Source: Deltaproteobacteria bacterium (GTDB lineage: Bacteria; Myxococcota_A; UBA796; GCA-2862545). From it: a stretch of 64,000 nt of DNA. The position numbers and the translations under genes are program-made. Positions 17,135-26,383 of this stretch are shown here, piece after piece. Below the pieces are notes generated by a model. That model had not been told where the DNA came from, ran no database searches, and worked only from the letters and a program-made list of their open reading frames with translations. Where the stretch lies: assembly GCA_007693595.1 (NCBI GenBank), contig REDI01000028.1, forward strand, positions 115,669 through 179,668. Reading direction: 5' to 3'. Within the stretch, counting starts at the first letter, position 1, and each line of letters starts with the position of its first letter.

Positions 17135-17575
17135 CGGGAAGTCTCGAGAGCGGTGCGTCGAGAGGCAGGCGAGCGGCCGACCAGCGGCCGACCAACAGAG
17201 GTACGGGCCGTCGGCATGCTGCCTGAGTGACCCGCGGACCCGCACCCTTATAACGACTTGGAGCACGGCAGTCCTGCTGAGCGCGACGTTTGGGGAACAA
17301 GGAGGCTAGCCCTGAAGAAACGTGTCGCGCGGTTCTCTCTTCTCTACGAGAACGAACTATCGGCGCCTGCGAAGAGCTCGGCTGACAGGGCGACTGATCC
17401 GCGGCGGACTGGCCGACGAGCCCTCTGCACCGGACGTCGTGAAGCGTCTCCTCTCGCCACGTAACCCTCCTCGTCACCCGTGTAACTGAGCCGGTCACAC
17501 TCCTTAGGCATGTGCCGCGTTCCTTCGTCCTGGGCGGTCGGATCGCGTCTTGCATACCAAGGCGACGGAGGTCCT
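17135..17575. other. 441-base divergent intergenic region with repeats and a stem-loop
   Basis: Lies between the VWA operon (minus) and the metal-efflux operon (plus). It contains an 11-bp tandem duplication AGCGGCCGACC (17172-17193), a possible -10 TTATAA near 17249, a large imperfect stem-loop (17281-17330) and a 6-bp inverted repeat GTTCTC/GAGAAC (17332-17353). I see no convincing gene: an open frame at 17258-17464 has no ribosome site. Confidence 0.5.
17281..17330. repeat. Large imperfect inverted repeat / stem-loop
   Basis: GCGCGACGTTT (17281-17291) pairs with AAACGT-GT-CGCGC (17318-17330): 11 base pairs interrupted only by a two-base bulge, with a 26-base loop containing AAGGAGG and the palindrome GGCTAGCC. 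It lies about 250 bases upstream of the efflux operon and could be an operator, a leader structure, or part of a small RNA. Confidence 0.4.
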
Positions 17576-18934
17576 TTGACGCGAAGCCTAACGCTGCTGA
17601 TCCTGCTCACCGCCTGCGCTACGCCCCGCGCCGAGGCGCTCCGCACGGCCTCTGCGCCCGCCGGGCTGCGGGGCCCCCTTGCGCCTTCTCCAAGGTCTGA
17701 CGCGACGAAGGACCTGGGCGAGGCCTCCGTGTCTACGCTCGCCGACTACCAGCTCCATGCCTTGGCTCACGCCCCGAGGGTGCAGGCCGCCTATGCGCGG
17801 TGGGAAGCCGCGGTCGCCGGCGTGAGCGTCGCGGGGCGCCTGCCGGAGCCGACGATCTCCTACGGTCTCTTCCTGCGCTCCATCGAGACCCGCGTCGGTC
17901 CACAGCGACAGAGCCTCGCGATCGCGCAGTCCCTGCCATGGCCCCAGGGGGTCAAGTCGGGCATCGACGCCGCGAGCGAACGCGCGCGGGCTTCGGCAAG
18001 ACAGCTCGAGGCGACCGCGCTGAGAGTCGAAGACGAGGTGGCCCAAGCCTACTGGGCCCTGTGGAGCGTACGCGCCCAGCGTGAGGTCGTGACGGCCCAG
18101 GTCACGATCTCGGAGGGGCTCTTGGAGCAGACCCGACGCCAGGTTGAGCTCGGCTCGGCGAGCCTGGCCTCCCTCAGTCGACGCGAGAGCACCCACCTGC
18201 GCCTCCTCGACCGCCGCGAAGGGCTCTCCGAGGCCGAGTACGCCGCCGCCGCCGCGCTCCGAGCCGTAGTCGGTCTAGATCCGGACTCCGCGGTCCCGAC
18301 AGAGACCTCTCCCCTCCCCCCTCGGGAGCCAATCTCCGACGAAGCAAACCTGCGGGAGCACCTCAACGCGCATCCGGCCATCGCCTCCCTGGCGCTGCAG
18401 GGCGACGCGAGCGCTGCCGTGGCGCGGCAGCGTGGGGTGGAACGGCTGCCGACTCTCGGGCTGAGCGCTTCTTGGATCGATCTTGGACCCGCCCGGTTGG
18501 ACGGCGTCCCCGACAGTGGGAAGGACGCCGTGGTGGTCGGTGTGTCGATGCGGGTGCCCCTCGCTGTGCGCAGCCTCAAGGCCGGCGTCGATTCCGCCCG
18601 CGCCGAGGCCAGCGCCTTCCGCGCCGAGGCCCAGGCCGCCGAGGACCGCGCCGAGGCCGACCTCGCCGCCGCCCTCGTCCGGGTACGCGACACGGGTCGC
18701 CGCGCCCGACTTTTTTACGAGGGGCTCCTTCCCCGTGCCGAAGATACCTTGGCCTCCCTACGAGGCTCCACCGACGCCGACGCCGGCCTGCAGCTCCTCC
18801 TAGCGCGCCAAGATCTCCTCGAGATGAAGGTAGAAGCGGCAGTCGTCGCCGCCGAGCACGAGCGGGCGTGGGCCACGCTGGAGCAGGTCTTGGGCCGCGC
18901 CATCGATCCCGCCCGCACCGAGGTCTCGCCATGA
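17576..18934 (+). CDS. cusC: CusC/TolC-family outer-membrane efflux lipoprotein
   Basis: A 452-aa outer-membrane channel. The TTG start has GGAGG five bases upstream and gives a lipoprotein signal MTRSLTLLILLTAC (Cys14). The TolC/OEP pattern follows: two long helical hairpins (LHALAHAPRVQAAYARWEAA; ALVRVRDTGRRARLFYEGLLPRAEDTL), the periplasmic SLPWPQGVKSGIDAA turn, and strand regions LPEPTISYGLF and LGLSASWIDLG. It forms the exit duct of the tripartite CBA pump encoded by the next two genes; the stop overlaps the next ATG. Confidence 0.88.
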   Translation: MTRSLTLLILLTACATPRAEALRTASAPAGLRGPLAPSPRSDATKDLGEASVSTLADYQLHALAHAPRVQAAYARWEAAVAGVSVAGRLPEPTISYGLFLRSIETRVGPQRQSLAIAQSLPWPQGVKSGIDAASERARASARQLEATALRVEDEVAQAYWALWSVRAQREVVTAQVTISEGLLEQTRRQVELGSASLASLSRRESTHLRLLDRREGLSEAEYAAAAALRAVVGLDPDSAVPTETSPLPPREPISDEANLREHLNAHPAIASLALQGDASAAVARQRGVERLPTLGLSASWIDLGPARLDGVPDSGKDAVVVGVSMRVPLAVRSLKAGVDSARAEASAFRAEAQAAEDRAEADLAAALVRVRDTGRRARLFYEGLLPRAEDTLASLRGSTDADAGLQLLLARQDLLEMKVEAAVVAAEHERAWATLEQVLGRAIDPARTEVSP

Positions 18935-20694
18935 CCCTCCCCCCTTGGCTCCGCAACCTGCTGATCGTGTTGGCCATTGGGGCCTCCTTCGGCCTCGGCG
19001 CCTTGATCTTTGGCGGAGGCGGCCCGCCACCCTCCGAGGTGGGTGAGACGATCTACACCTGCTCGATGCACCCGAACATCCGTCAGAACCGGCCAGGCTC
19101 CTGCCCGATCTGTGGCATGGACCTCGTCCCGGCCCGAGAGGCCTCGACCGAGGGGGGACCTGACCGAGTCCAGCTCAGCGAGCGGGCACGGACGCTCGCG
19201 CGGATCCGCACCACCGAGGTCCGACGTGAAGAAGATCCGACCGTCGAGATCCGCTTGCTCGGGCGCATCGAGGCCGACGAGACCGCCCTGCGCACTGTGA
19301 CGGCGTGGACGGCGGGACGGATCGAGCGACTCCACGTCAACGTCACGGGCCAGCAAGTGCGCCGTGGCCAGGTGGTGGCGACGGTCTACAGCCCCGAGCT
19401 CTACGCGGCCCACCAAGACCTGATCACGGCGCGGAGCCAACTCGACCGGGCGCGGGCGGGCGCATCCGAAGACACCGCACGGGCGGCCCTCAGCGCCGTA
19501 CGCTCCCGACTGCGCCTGCTCGGCGTGCCGGACGCCGAGCTCGCCCGGCTCGAGGCACAGCGCGAGCCAGCCACCAGGGTCCCTATCCGAAGCCCCTTCT
19601 CGGGCACCGTGCTGGAGCGCGTCGCGACCGAGGGAGACTATGTGCAGGTCGGCGGTGCCCTCTACCGGATCGCCGACCTGAGTAGACTCTGGGTCCAGCT
19701 CGACGCCTACGAGCGCGACCTTCCCCTGCTGGGGCTGGGTCAGCCCGTCACCTTCCAGGCCGAAGGGCAGATGCGCGAACCCATCGAGGGCAAGGTCGCC
19801 TTCGTCGATCCCCGAGTCGATCCGCAGACCCGCACGGTCCGGGTGCGGGTCGAGCTGCACGATCCCGACGGACTGCTCCGCCCAGGCATGTACGTCCGGT
19901 CCATCGTGATCGCCCCTGCGGGCCCCGACCAGCTCGCGCCGCTCGTGATCCCTGCCTCGGCGCCGCTGTTCACCGGCCGGCGCTCCCTGGTCTACGTCGA
20001 GGATCCCCACGCGGAACACCCGACCTACCTGCCCCGCAAGGTGCGCCTGGGACCGCGGCAGGGCGAGGTCTACCCCGTGGTCTCCGGCCTGAGCGAGGGC
20101 GAGCGGGTGGTCAGCCGAGGCGCCTTCGCACTCGATGCAGACCTCCAGATCCAGGGCGGCCCCTCGATGATGACCCGTTCCGACGACGAGCCCGATCCTT
20201 GGGCGAACGCCCTCTCGCTGAGCCAGGCGCAGCGAGAGGTCCTAGCTCCGGTGGTTCGCTCCTACCTCGACCTGCAAGAGGCCCTGGCCGACGACCGCCT
20301 CGACGACACCCGCGAGGCCGCCCGACGGCTCGGCCACGAGGCCTCCAAGGTCGAGCTCACCGGCGAGGCGAGACGAGCCTGGCGCGACATCGGCCGCGAT
20401 CTCTCGACCCACGCCACCCCCATCGGCGAGGCGAACAGCCTGGAAGACGCCCGCGCGCCCTTCGAGGGCGTCTCCGCAACGATGCAGCGCCTCCTCCAGC
20501 GCCTCGGCAACCCACTGCACACCCCCCTTCGGGTCGCCTTCTGCCCCATGGCCTCGGGAAGCGAGGGCGCGAGCTGGATCCAGCGGGCCGACAAGATCGA
20601 CAACGCCTACTTCGGCCACCGGATGCGTCACTGTGGCGAGCTACGAGAAGCGGTGGAGCCCGGCGCACACCTCCCCGAGTGGGAGGGCCCATGA
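18931..20694 (+). CDS. cusB: CusB-type membrane-fusion protein with metal-binding N-terminus and DUF3347-like C-terminus
   Basis: A 587-aa periplasmic adaptor. An N-terminal membrane anchor precedes a heavy-metal-binding module YTCSMHPNIRQNRPGSCPICGMDL (Cys, Met and His ligands, about 36-60, here quoted in parts: YTCSMHP, CPICGMDL). Then come the barrel-sandwich and hairpin domains (TAWTAGRIERLHV; VYSPELYAAHQDLI; SPFSGTV) and the RND-facing domain (LRPGMYVR; GLSEGERVVSRGAFALDADLQ). The last ~170 residues form an extra helical DUF3347-like domain (VRSYLDLQEALADDR) ending with FCPMA and MRHCGEL, possible further metal ligands. Coupled by overlaps to both neighbours. Metals are most likely Cu(I)/Ag(I) by family. 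Confidence 0.9.
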   Translation: MTLPPWLRNLLIVLAIGASFGLGALIFGGGGPPPSEVGETIYTCSMHPNIRQNRPGSCPICGMDLVPAREASTEGGPDRVQLSERARTLARIRTTEVRREEDPTVEIRLLGRIEADETALRTVTAWTAGRIERLHVNVTGQQVRRGQVVATVYSPELYAAHQDLITARSQLDRARAGASEDTARAALSAVRSRLRLLGVPDAELARLEAQREPATRVPIRSPFSGTVLERVATEGDYVQVGGALYRIADLSRLWVQLDAYERDLPLLGLGQPVTFQAEGQMREPIEGKVAFVDPRVDPQTRTVRVRVELHDPDGLLRPGMYVRSIVIAPAGPDQLAPLVIPASAPLFTGRRSLVYVEDPHAEHPTYLPRKVRLGPRQGEVYPVVSGLSEGERVVSRGAFALDADLQIQGGPSMMTRSDDEPDPWANALSLSQAQREVLAPVVRSYLDLQEALADDRLDDTREAARRLGHEASKVELTGEARRAWRDIGRDLSTHATPIGEANSLEDARAPFEGVSATMQRLLQRLGNPLHTPLRVAFCPMASGSEGASWIQRADKIDNAYFGHRMRHCGELREAVEPGAHLPEWEGP

Positions 20695-23600
20695 GCCGGC
20701 CCGTAGGCGAGCGGGCGATCGGCTGGTTCCTCGACAACCCGCTGATCACACTACTCTTCGCCTTCGCCATCCTCTTCGGAGGGCTGTACGTCTCACCCTT
20801 TGACCTGTCGGGAGGCGTGCTGCCCCGCAACCCGGTCGCGGTCGACGCCATCCCCGACATGGGCGAGAACCAACAGATCGTGCTCGCCGAGTGGCCGGGC
20901 CGCTCCCCCCGCGACGTCGAGGATCAGGTCGCCTATCCCCTCACCGTCGCCCTCTCGGGGCTCAAGGGGGTGCGCACCGTACGCAGCACGTCGATGTTCG
21001 GGGTGGCCACTATCTACATCATCTTCGACGACAGCGTGGAGTTCTACGACTCGCGCACGCGCATCTTGGAAAAGCTAGCCTCGCTCCCCCCGGGCACCCT
21101 CCCCGACGAGGTCGTACCGACCCTGGGCCCCGACGCGACGGGTCTGGGTCAGATCTTCGCGTATACCCTCGAAGGACGCGATCGCGACGGCGCGGTGGTC
21201 GGGGGCTGGGACCTCGACGAGCTGCGCAGCGTGCAGGATTTCGTCGTTGGCCCCGCCCTCCAGGCCGCGAGCGGCGTGGCTGAGGTCTCGTCGGTCGGAG
21301 GTTTTGAACGGGAGCTTCAGGTCGACGTCGACCCCGACGCCCTCCGCGCCCACGGCGCGAGCCTCGCGGAGGTCGCGGCGGCGGTTCGCTCCTCTAACCT
21401 GGATATCGGTGCGAGAACTCTCGAGATCAACGGGGTTGAGTACCTGGTGCGCAGTCGGGGCTTCGTCGAGAACCTCAAGGATGTCGAGCGGGCTGTAGTT
21501 CGGCTGGTCGACGACACCCCCTTGCTGGTCAAGGATGTCGCGCGGGTCGGCTGGGGCCCAGCGCTGCGGCGGGGGGTGCTGGACGACGCGGGCGCCCCAG
21601 CCGTCGGAGGCATCGTCGTCGCGCGCTACCTCGAGAACCCTCCAGCGGTCATCGCGGCGGTGCAGGAGGCGATCGACCGGCTGGCCGACGGACTGCCGGA
21701 GCGAACCCTCGAAGACGGTACGAAGAGCAAGATCACCGTCGTTCCCTACTACGACCGCACGGGCCTTATCGACGAGACCCTGGGCACCCTCTCCTCAGCC
21801 CTGCTTCAGCAGCTCCTCGTGACCTTGGTCGTCGTGCTCTTCATGCTCCGCAGCACCCGCAGCGGCTTCCTCGTCGGGGCGATGCTGCCGCTCGGCGTCC
21901 TCGGCACCTTTATCGGCATGCGCATCCTCGGCGTACAGGCCAACCTGATGGCCTTGGCCGGGATCGCGATCGCGATCGGGACCATGGTTGACATCGGGGT
22001 CTTGTTCGTCGAAGCCATCGATCGGGAGCTTCAAGACGGCATGGACAAGAGCGCGCGCTCCGCGGCGGTCCGCAAAGCGGCGGGCCAGCTCGCCCCCGCG
22101 GTCTGGACCTCGGTGCTCACGACCGTCGTGAGTTTTTTACCCGTCTTCGGCCTGGTCGCCGGCGATCTGAGGCTCTTCGGACCGCTCGCCGCCACCAAGA
22201 CCCTGGCGATGCTGGCCGCCATGGTGCTCGGGATCGTGGTGCTGCCAGGCGCTGCGCTGTGGATCCTGGGCCGTCGGGCGCCGATCGAGCAGCTCACGCG
22301 ATGGGCCTGGCCGGTGCTGGCCCTGCTCGCCGCCCTCGGGCTCGCCCTGCTGTGGAGGCCGCTCGGCTACGAGCTGAACGCGGCGTGGAGCGTGCTCTTC
22401 GTCGGAGTGATCCTGGTCGGGGTGCTCGGGTTCTTTCGCCTATTCGAACTCTTCTACCCTACGATCCTGCGCTGGGCACTCGATCACAAGCTCACCTTCG
22501 CCGCCCTACCACTCGGCGTCCTGCTCCTCGGCGGCTGGGCTGCCTCTTCGATGCAGACCGAGCACCTGCCCGCCTTCGACGAGGGGGCCTTTCTGTACAT
22601 GCCGACCACCACGCCTCACGCCTCCATGTCCGAGGCCCTCCGACTGCTATCTGAGACCGACGCTGCCATCGCCGCGATCCCCGAGGTGGATCGGGTCGTG
22701 GGCAAAGCCGGACGCGCGGAGAGCGCGCTCGACCCTGCGCCGATCTCGATGATCGAGACGGTCGTTACGCTGCACCCGGAGTATGGCCGCGACGCCGACG
22801 GGCGCAGGATCCGGGTATGGCGCGATCACATCCGCACCACCCGCGACATCTGGGATGAGATCCTCCTCGCCGCCGATCGTCCAGGCCTCACCAGCGCGCC
22901 GTGGCTGATGCCGATCGGAGCGCGGCTCGTCATGCTCCAGAGCGGCATGCGCAGCCCCTATGGCCTGAAGGTACAAGGCACGCGCCTCGAAGACATCGAA
23001 GACTTCGCGAGCCAGGCCGAGATGGTGCTTCGCGGCGTCCCCGGCGTCTTGACCGGATCGGTCTACGCCGATCGGGTGGTCGGCAAACCTTACCTCGAGA
23101 TCCACCTCGATCGAGATGCGATCGGTCGGTACGGGCTCTCGATCCTCTCCGTGCAAGAAGCGCTCGAGGTCGCCCTCGGGGGGCGCACCCTGACGCGCTT
23201 CATCCAGGGTCGCGAGCGATACCCTATCCGGGTCCGAGTCATGCGCGAGGAGCGAGACAGCGTCGAGGCCCTAAGCTCCCTGCCGGTCCAGGCGGGCGAG
23301 GGTCGCACCATCCCCCTGGGGCAGCTCGCCGAGGTGCGCTACGCGCGCGGCCCTCAAATGATCCGATCCGAAGACAGCTTCCCGACCAGCTACGTGCTCT
23401 TTGACGCCGAGGATGGGGTCACGGCCAGCACCTTGGTCCGACGCGCGTCCCAGGCCATGCGGGAGCACCTGGCCTCGGGGGCTCTGAAGCTGCCCGAGGG
23501 GGTGACCTGGCGCTTCGCCGGCACCTACGAAAACCAGGTCCGCACTCAGGAGAGGCTGATGCTTATCCTCCCGCTCGTCCTGGGCGCGGTGCTGGTCCTG

Positions 23601-24164
23601 CTACACTTGCAGTTCCGGAGCTTGCCGACCACGATCATCATCGGCTCGGGGGTGCTCGTCGCGAGCGCAGGCGGCATGATCGGGCTCTGGCTGTACGGGC
23701 AGCCCTGGTTTCTTAACTTTCCGCTGGGTGATGGAAACCTCCGCGAGATCTTCCAGGTGGGACCCGTTCATCTGTCGCTGGCCGTCTGGGTCGGATTCAT
23801 CGCCCTGCTCGGGCTCGCCACCGATGATGGCGTCGTGATCTCGACCTTTATGAAACAGCGCCTTGAAGAGGCCCCCGCCGCGACCATCGCCCAGATCCGG
23901 GAGCGCACCCTCGAGGCCGGCACCATGCGGATCCGGGCCTGCCTCATGACCACCTCGACCACGCTGCTCGCCCTGCTGCCCGTTCTCAGCTCGACAGGCA
24001 AGGGCGGCGATCTGATGATGCCCATGGCGCTTCCAGCGGTCGGCGGTATGGCGATCGCCGTGCTCACGATCTTCGTCGTGCCCGTTGCGGGCTGCGCGGT
24101 GGAGGAGTGGCGCGCACAGTGGGCCTCGGGCAGCTCGGATCCGGGTCGCGTTCCAGAAGCTTGA
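20691..24164 (+). CDS. cusA: CusA-type heavy-metal RND efflux permease
   Basis: A 1157-aa inner-membrane RND pump, somewhat longer than the ~1050 usual. Signatures include DAIPDMGENQQIVLAEWPGRSPRDVEDQ (read in parts), GLKGVRTVRS, GIAIAIGTMVDIGVLFVEA (TM4 with the conserved Asp), MLQSGMRSPYGLKVQGT (periplasmic cleft Met region) and the C-terminal ATDDGVV. Relative to E. coli CusA the TM11 Glu aligns with Asp (ATDDG) and the TM12 Lys with Cys (RACLMT), so the proton relay differs. I recall the same variant in Bacteroidetes-type copper RND pumps, so it is probably a subfamily trait. Exports monovalent metal ions by proton antiport with the two preceding products. Confidence 0.92.
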   Translation: MSRPVGERAIGWFLDNPLITLLFAFAILFGGLYVSPFDLSGGVLPRNPVAVDAIPDMGENQQIVLAEWPGRSPRDVEDQVAYPLTVALSGLKGVRTVRSTSMFGVATIYIIFDDSVEFYDSRTRILEKLASLPPGTLPDEVVPTLGPDATGLGQIFAYTLEGRDRDGAVVGGWDLDELRSVQDFVVGPALQAASGVAEVSSVGGFERELQVDVDPDALRAHGASLAEVAAAVRSSNLDIGARTLEINGVEYLVRSRGFVENLKDVERAVVRLVDDTPLLVKDVARVGWGPALRRGVLDDAGAPAVGGIVVARYLENPPAVIAAVQEAIDRLADGLPERTLEDGTKSKITVVPYYDRTGLIDETLGTLSSALLQQLLVTLVVVLFMLRSTRSGFLVGAMLPLGVLGTFIGMRILGVQANLMALAGIAIAIGTMVDIGVLFVEAIDRELQDGMDKSARSAAVRKAAGQLAPAVWTSVLTTVVSFLPVFGLVAGDLRLFGPLAATKTLAMLAAMVLGIVVLPGAALWILGRRAPIEQLTRWAWPVLALLAALGLALLWRPLGYELNAAWSVLFVGVILVGVLGFFRLFELFYPTILRWALDHKLTFAALPLGVLLLGGWAASSMQTEHLPAFDEGAFLYMPTTTPHASMSEALRLLSETDAAIAAIPEVDRVVGKAGRAESALDPAPISMIETVVTLHPEYGRDADGRRIRVWRDHIRTTRDIWDEILLAADRPGLTSAPWLMPIGARLVMLQSGMRSPYGLKVQGTRLEDIEDFASQAEMVLRGVPGVLTGSVYADRVVGKPYLEIHLDRDAIGRYGLSILSVQEALEVALGGRTLTRFIQGRERYPIRVRVMREERDSVEALSSLPVQAGEGRTIPLGQLAEVRYARGPQMIRSEDSFPTSYVLFDAEDGVTASTLVRRASQAMREHLASGALKLPEGVTWRFAGTYENQVRTQERLMLILPLVLGAVLVLLHLQFRSLPTTIIIGSGVLVASAGGMIGLWLYGQPWFLNFPLGDGNLREIFQVGPVHLSLAVWVGFIALLGLATDDGVVISTFMKQRLEEAPAATIAQIRERTLEAGTMRIRACLMTTSTTLLALLPVLSSTGKGGDLMMPMALPAVGGMAIAVLTIFVVPVAGCAVEEWRAQWASGSSDPGRVPEA

Positions 24165-24310
24165 GCGGAAGGGTGTTCTACACACTAGAGCCCCCTCGTT
24201 TCCAGGACAGCCCGGTGCGACGAAGGTAGCTGGGTGCCGTCCCAAAGCGGTACCCTCGAACAGGTGGGCCGCCCGAGATACGCTACTCACTCTCGACCCA
24301 AGGAGGATGC

Positions 24311-25066
24311 ATGCAGGCAGAGGCCAGAGACGCCGTGGTCTACCCCACCTCCGACGGAAGACCCATGGCCGAAAACACCCTTCAGTATCAGTGGATCACC
24401 ACGCTCAAGGGCAACCTCGACGCCTCCCTCCCCGACTTCGTCGCCGGGGATCTGCTCTGGTATCCCGTCGAGGGCCAGCCCAGCATCCGACGGGCCCCGG
24501 ATGTGCTCGTCGCCTTCGGCCGCCCAAAGGGCCATCGCGGCAGCTACCTGCAGTGGCAGGAAGACGGCGTCGCGCCTCAGGTCGTGATCGAGATCCTCTC
24601 CCCGGGCAACACCGCCCAAGAGATGAGCGATAAGCATACCTTCTACCAGACCTACGGCGTGCAGGAGTACCTCATCCTCGACCCCGAAGCCGGGACCTTC
24701 CAGGTCGCCCTGCGACGTCACGGCCCCAACGCCCCCCTCCTGCTCCAGCGGCCCTCCGAGGTCTACGAGAGCGCACGCCTCGGCCTGCGCTTCCGTGTCG
24801 ATCCGACCGATGTAGGTCCGCAGCTCCGGGTCAACTGGCTCGACGGCGAGCCCCTCCCCACCTTCGAGCAGCTCCATCAGGACCGACAACAGCAGCGAGA
24901 CCGGGCCGAGGCGGAGGCGCGGCGGGCCGAAGCGGAGGCGCGCCGTGCCAACTCTGAAGCGAGGCGAGCCGCACTCGCCACCCGACGCGCTCAAGACGAG
25001 GCACGGCGGGCAGCACGACTCGCCGAGAAGCTCCGCTCCTTGGGCATCGATCCCGACGACTCGTGA
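24311..25066 (+). CDS. Uma2-family PD-(D/E)XK nuclease-fold protein with charged C-terminal tail
   Basis: A 251-aa protein with AAGGAGG four bases before the ATG. The core matches Uma2/DUF820: FVAGDLLWYPVEG, RRAPDVLVAFG (Asp), VVIEILSPGN (Glu-x-Leu) and KHTFYQTYGVQEYLILDPE. These proteins have a restriction-endonuclease-like fold and unknown biological targets, common in cyanobacteria and large-genome bacteria. The last ~65 residues are a predicted helix built from near-repeats of EARRAEA/EARRANS, a charged coiled-coil tail. Stands alone between the efflux operon and a convergent DUF2252 gene. Confidence 0.85.
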   Translation: MQAEARDAVVYPTSDGRPMAENTLQYQWITTLKGNLDASLPDFVAGDLLWYPVEGQPSIRRAPDVLVAFGRPKGHRGSYLQWQEDGVAPQVVIEILSPGNTAQEMSDKHTFYQTYGVQEYLILDPEAGTFQVALRRHGPNAPLLLQRPSEVYESARLGLRFRVDPTDVGPQLRVNWLDGEPLPTFEQLHQDRQQQRDRAEAEARRAEAEARRANSEARRAALATRRAQDEARRAARLAEKLRSLGIDPDDS

Positions 25067-25132
25067 GCCTTCGCTCCAGCTCGCCGCGTCCAGTGAGCTG
25101 CCCTCTCACGGTCCACCCCAGGGGCGAAGACC

Positions 25133-26329
25133 TCAGACCCGGCCCCCACGGGACGTCCACCAAGCGGCGAACGTCGCGTGGTCTTCGCGAACGACTCCGG
25201 TGTAATCCACCGCCCAGTCGATAAGCTCCCCCGTCCAGCCTGGCTCGAAGGCAAGCGCCACCAGATCATCCGCTGGTGGGGCACCGAACCGGCCGCTGCT
25301 ACGGAGCTGCGACCAGGCGGTGGCAGCCCCCATCGTATTCAGGACCGACTCCAGCCTCGCGAGCTCGCCGTTCCAGGTCTCGAGGCGCAGGCGGTCCTCA
25401 TGGGGCTGGAGCTCGCGGAGGATCCAGCTCGTGCCATCGAAGGTGACGGGATGAAGGCAGGCGGGGTTCACCGCTTGCATCATGCGCTGCACCCCGACCA
25501 CCCGGGCAGCCTCGCTCGGCCACTGGGGCTGGGTGACCGTGGCGCGCACAGCCCACTCCGAGGGGTCGGCCTGCTTGAGGTCGAGCAAGACGTTGTCGTC
25601 GGGGGTGCCGCGACCCTCGACCAGCAAGATGTAGCGCCGCAGCCCCAAGCTTCCGTTGCCTGCGATCCGGTGGGCGATGTCCCGCACGGTGAAGAAGTCC
25701 GCGTCATCCCTTCCGTGGGCCCAGCGCTTGAGCCATCCCGTCACCTGCTGGGCCTCGAGCTCCTCGACCGGCAGACCCCGCCGCCCGTCCACCCGCAGCC
25801 TCCGCTTCGGTCCACGCTTCCGGGTGCGCTTGCGCATGAAGGACTTGGCCCGTCGCGCGCTTCGGAGCAGCTCCTCGACCATGCCCGTGGCACGCTCCCG
25901 CTCGACCCACATGGCCTTTCCTTCGGCGAGCGCCTCGAGGTAGGCGTGCAGATAGCGCCGCTCGAGCGCCAACGCCTGCTCGGGGCTGAGGCCGAGCCCC
26001 GTCGCGGCCAGCCAGAGACTCGTCACGAAGCGGGCGACCTCCCAAGTGGCGGGCGCGAGCACGCCCTCGTCGAAGTCGTTGAGATCAAAGTAGGAGAGGC
26101 CGTCGTCGCCTCGATAAGAGCCGAAGTTCTCAAGGTGGAGATCCCCGCAGATCCATGCAGAGGGCGCATCGACAAAGCATCCGTGATCGGGCAGATCGGC
26201 CACATAGAGGTGGCAGCTCCCGCGGAAGAACGAGAAGGGATCGGAGCTCATCCGGTCGTACTTCATGGCGAGCCGCACAGGGTCTCGGCCCCGGTTCGCA
26301 GCTCGAACCTGATCGATGACATCGCGCAT
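25133..26329 (-). CDS. DUF2252 family protein
   Basis: A 398-aa protein with GAGGAG six bases before the ATG at 26329. Characteristic segments are the N-terminal MKYDRMSSDPFSFFRGS, WICGDLHLENFGSYRG and FDLNDFDEGVLAPATWEVARF, the last resembling a kinase-like phosphotransferase metal/base site (GDLHLEN and DLNDFD are like the HxDxxxxN and D motifs of aminoglycoside-phosphotransferase folds). Middle and C-terminal parts are typical of DUF2252 (GNGSLGLRRYILLVEG; VQRMMQAVNPA). Biochemical function is not established; a kinase-like fold is inference. Follows galE on the same strand by 54 bases. Confidence 0.85.
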   Translation of the reverse strand: MRDVIDQVRAANRGRDPVRLAMKYDRMSSDPFSFFRGSCHLYVADLPDHGCFVDAPSAWICGDLHLENFGSYRGDDGLSYFDLNDFDEGVLAPATWEVARFVTSLWLAATGLGLSPEQALALERRYLHAYLEALAEGKAMWVERERATGMVEELLRSARRAKSFMRKRTRKRGPKRRLRVDGRRGLPVEELEAQQVTGWLKRWAHGRDDADFFTVRDIAHRIAGNGSLGLRRYILLVEGRGTPDDNVLLDLKQADPSEWAVRATVTQPQWPSEAARVVGVQRMMQAVNPACLHPVTFDGTSWILRELQPHEDRLRLETWNGELARLESVLNTMGAATAWSQLRSSGRFGAPPADDLVALAFEPGWTGELIDWAVDYTGVVREDHATFAAWWTSRGGRV

Positions 26330-26383
26330 GGGGTCTCCTCTTCCGCCGTCGCACACAGTAGGTAGCGGCTCGCAGGCGAGTCT

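Noticed and set aside
17258..17464. 68-codon open frame between the VWA and efflux operons
   Set aside because: TTG start without ribosome site, covers the stem-loop, no recognisable protein features.
25178..26365. Long open frame antisense to the DUF2252 gene
   Set aside because: GC-rich codon mirror image; no family motifs or ribosome site, and the opposite strand has clear family signatures.
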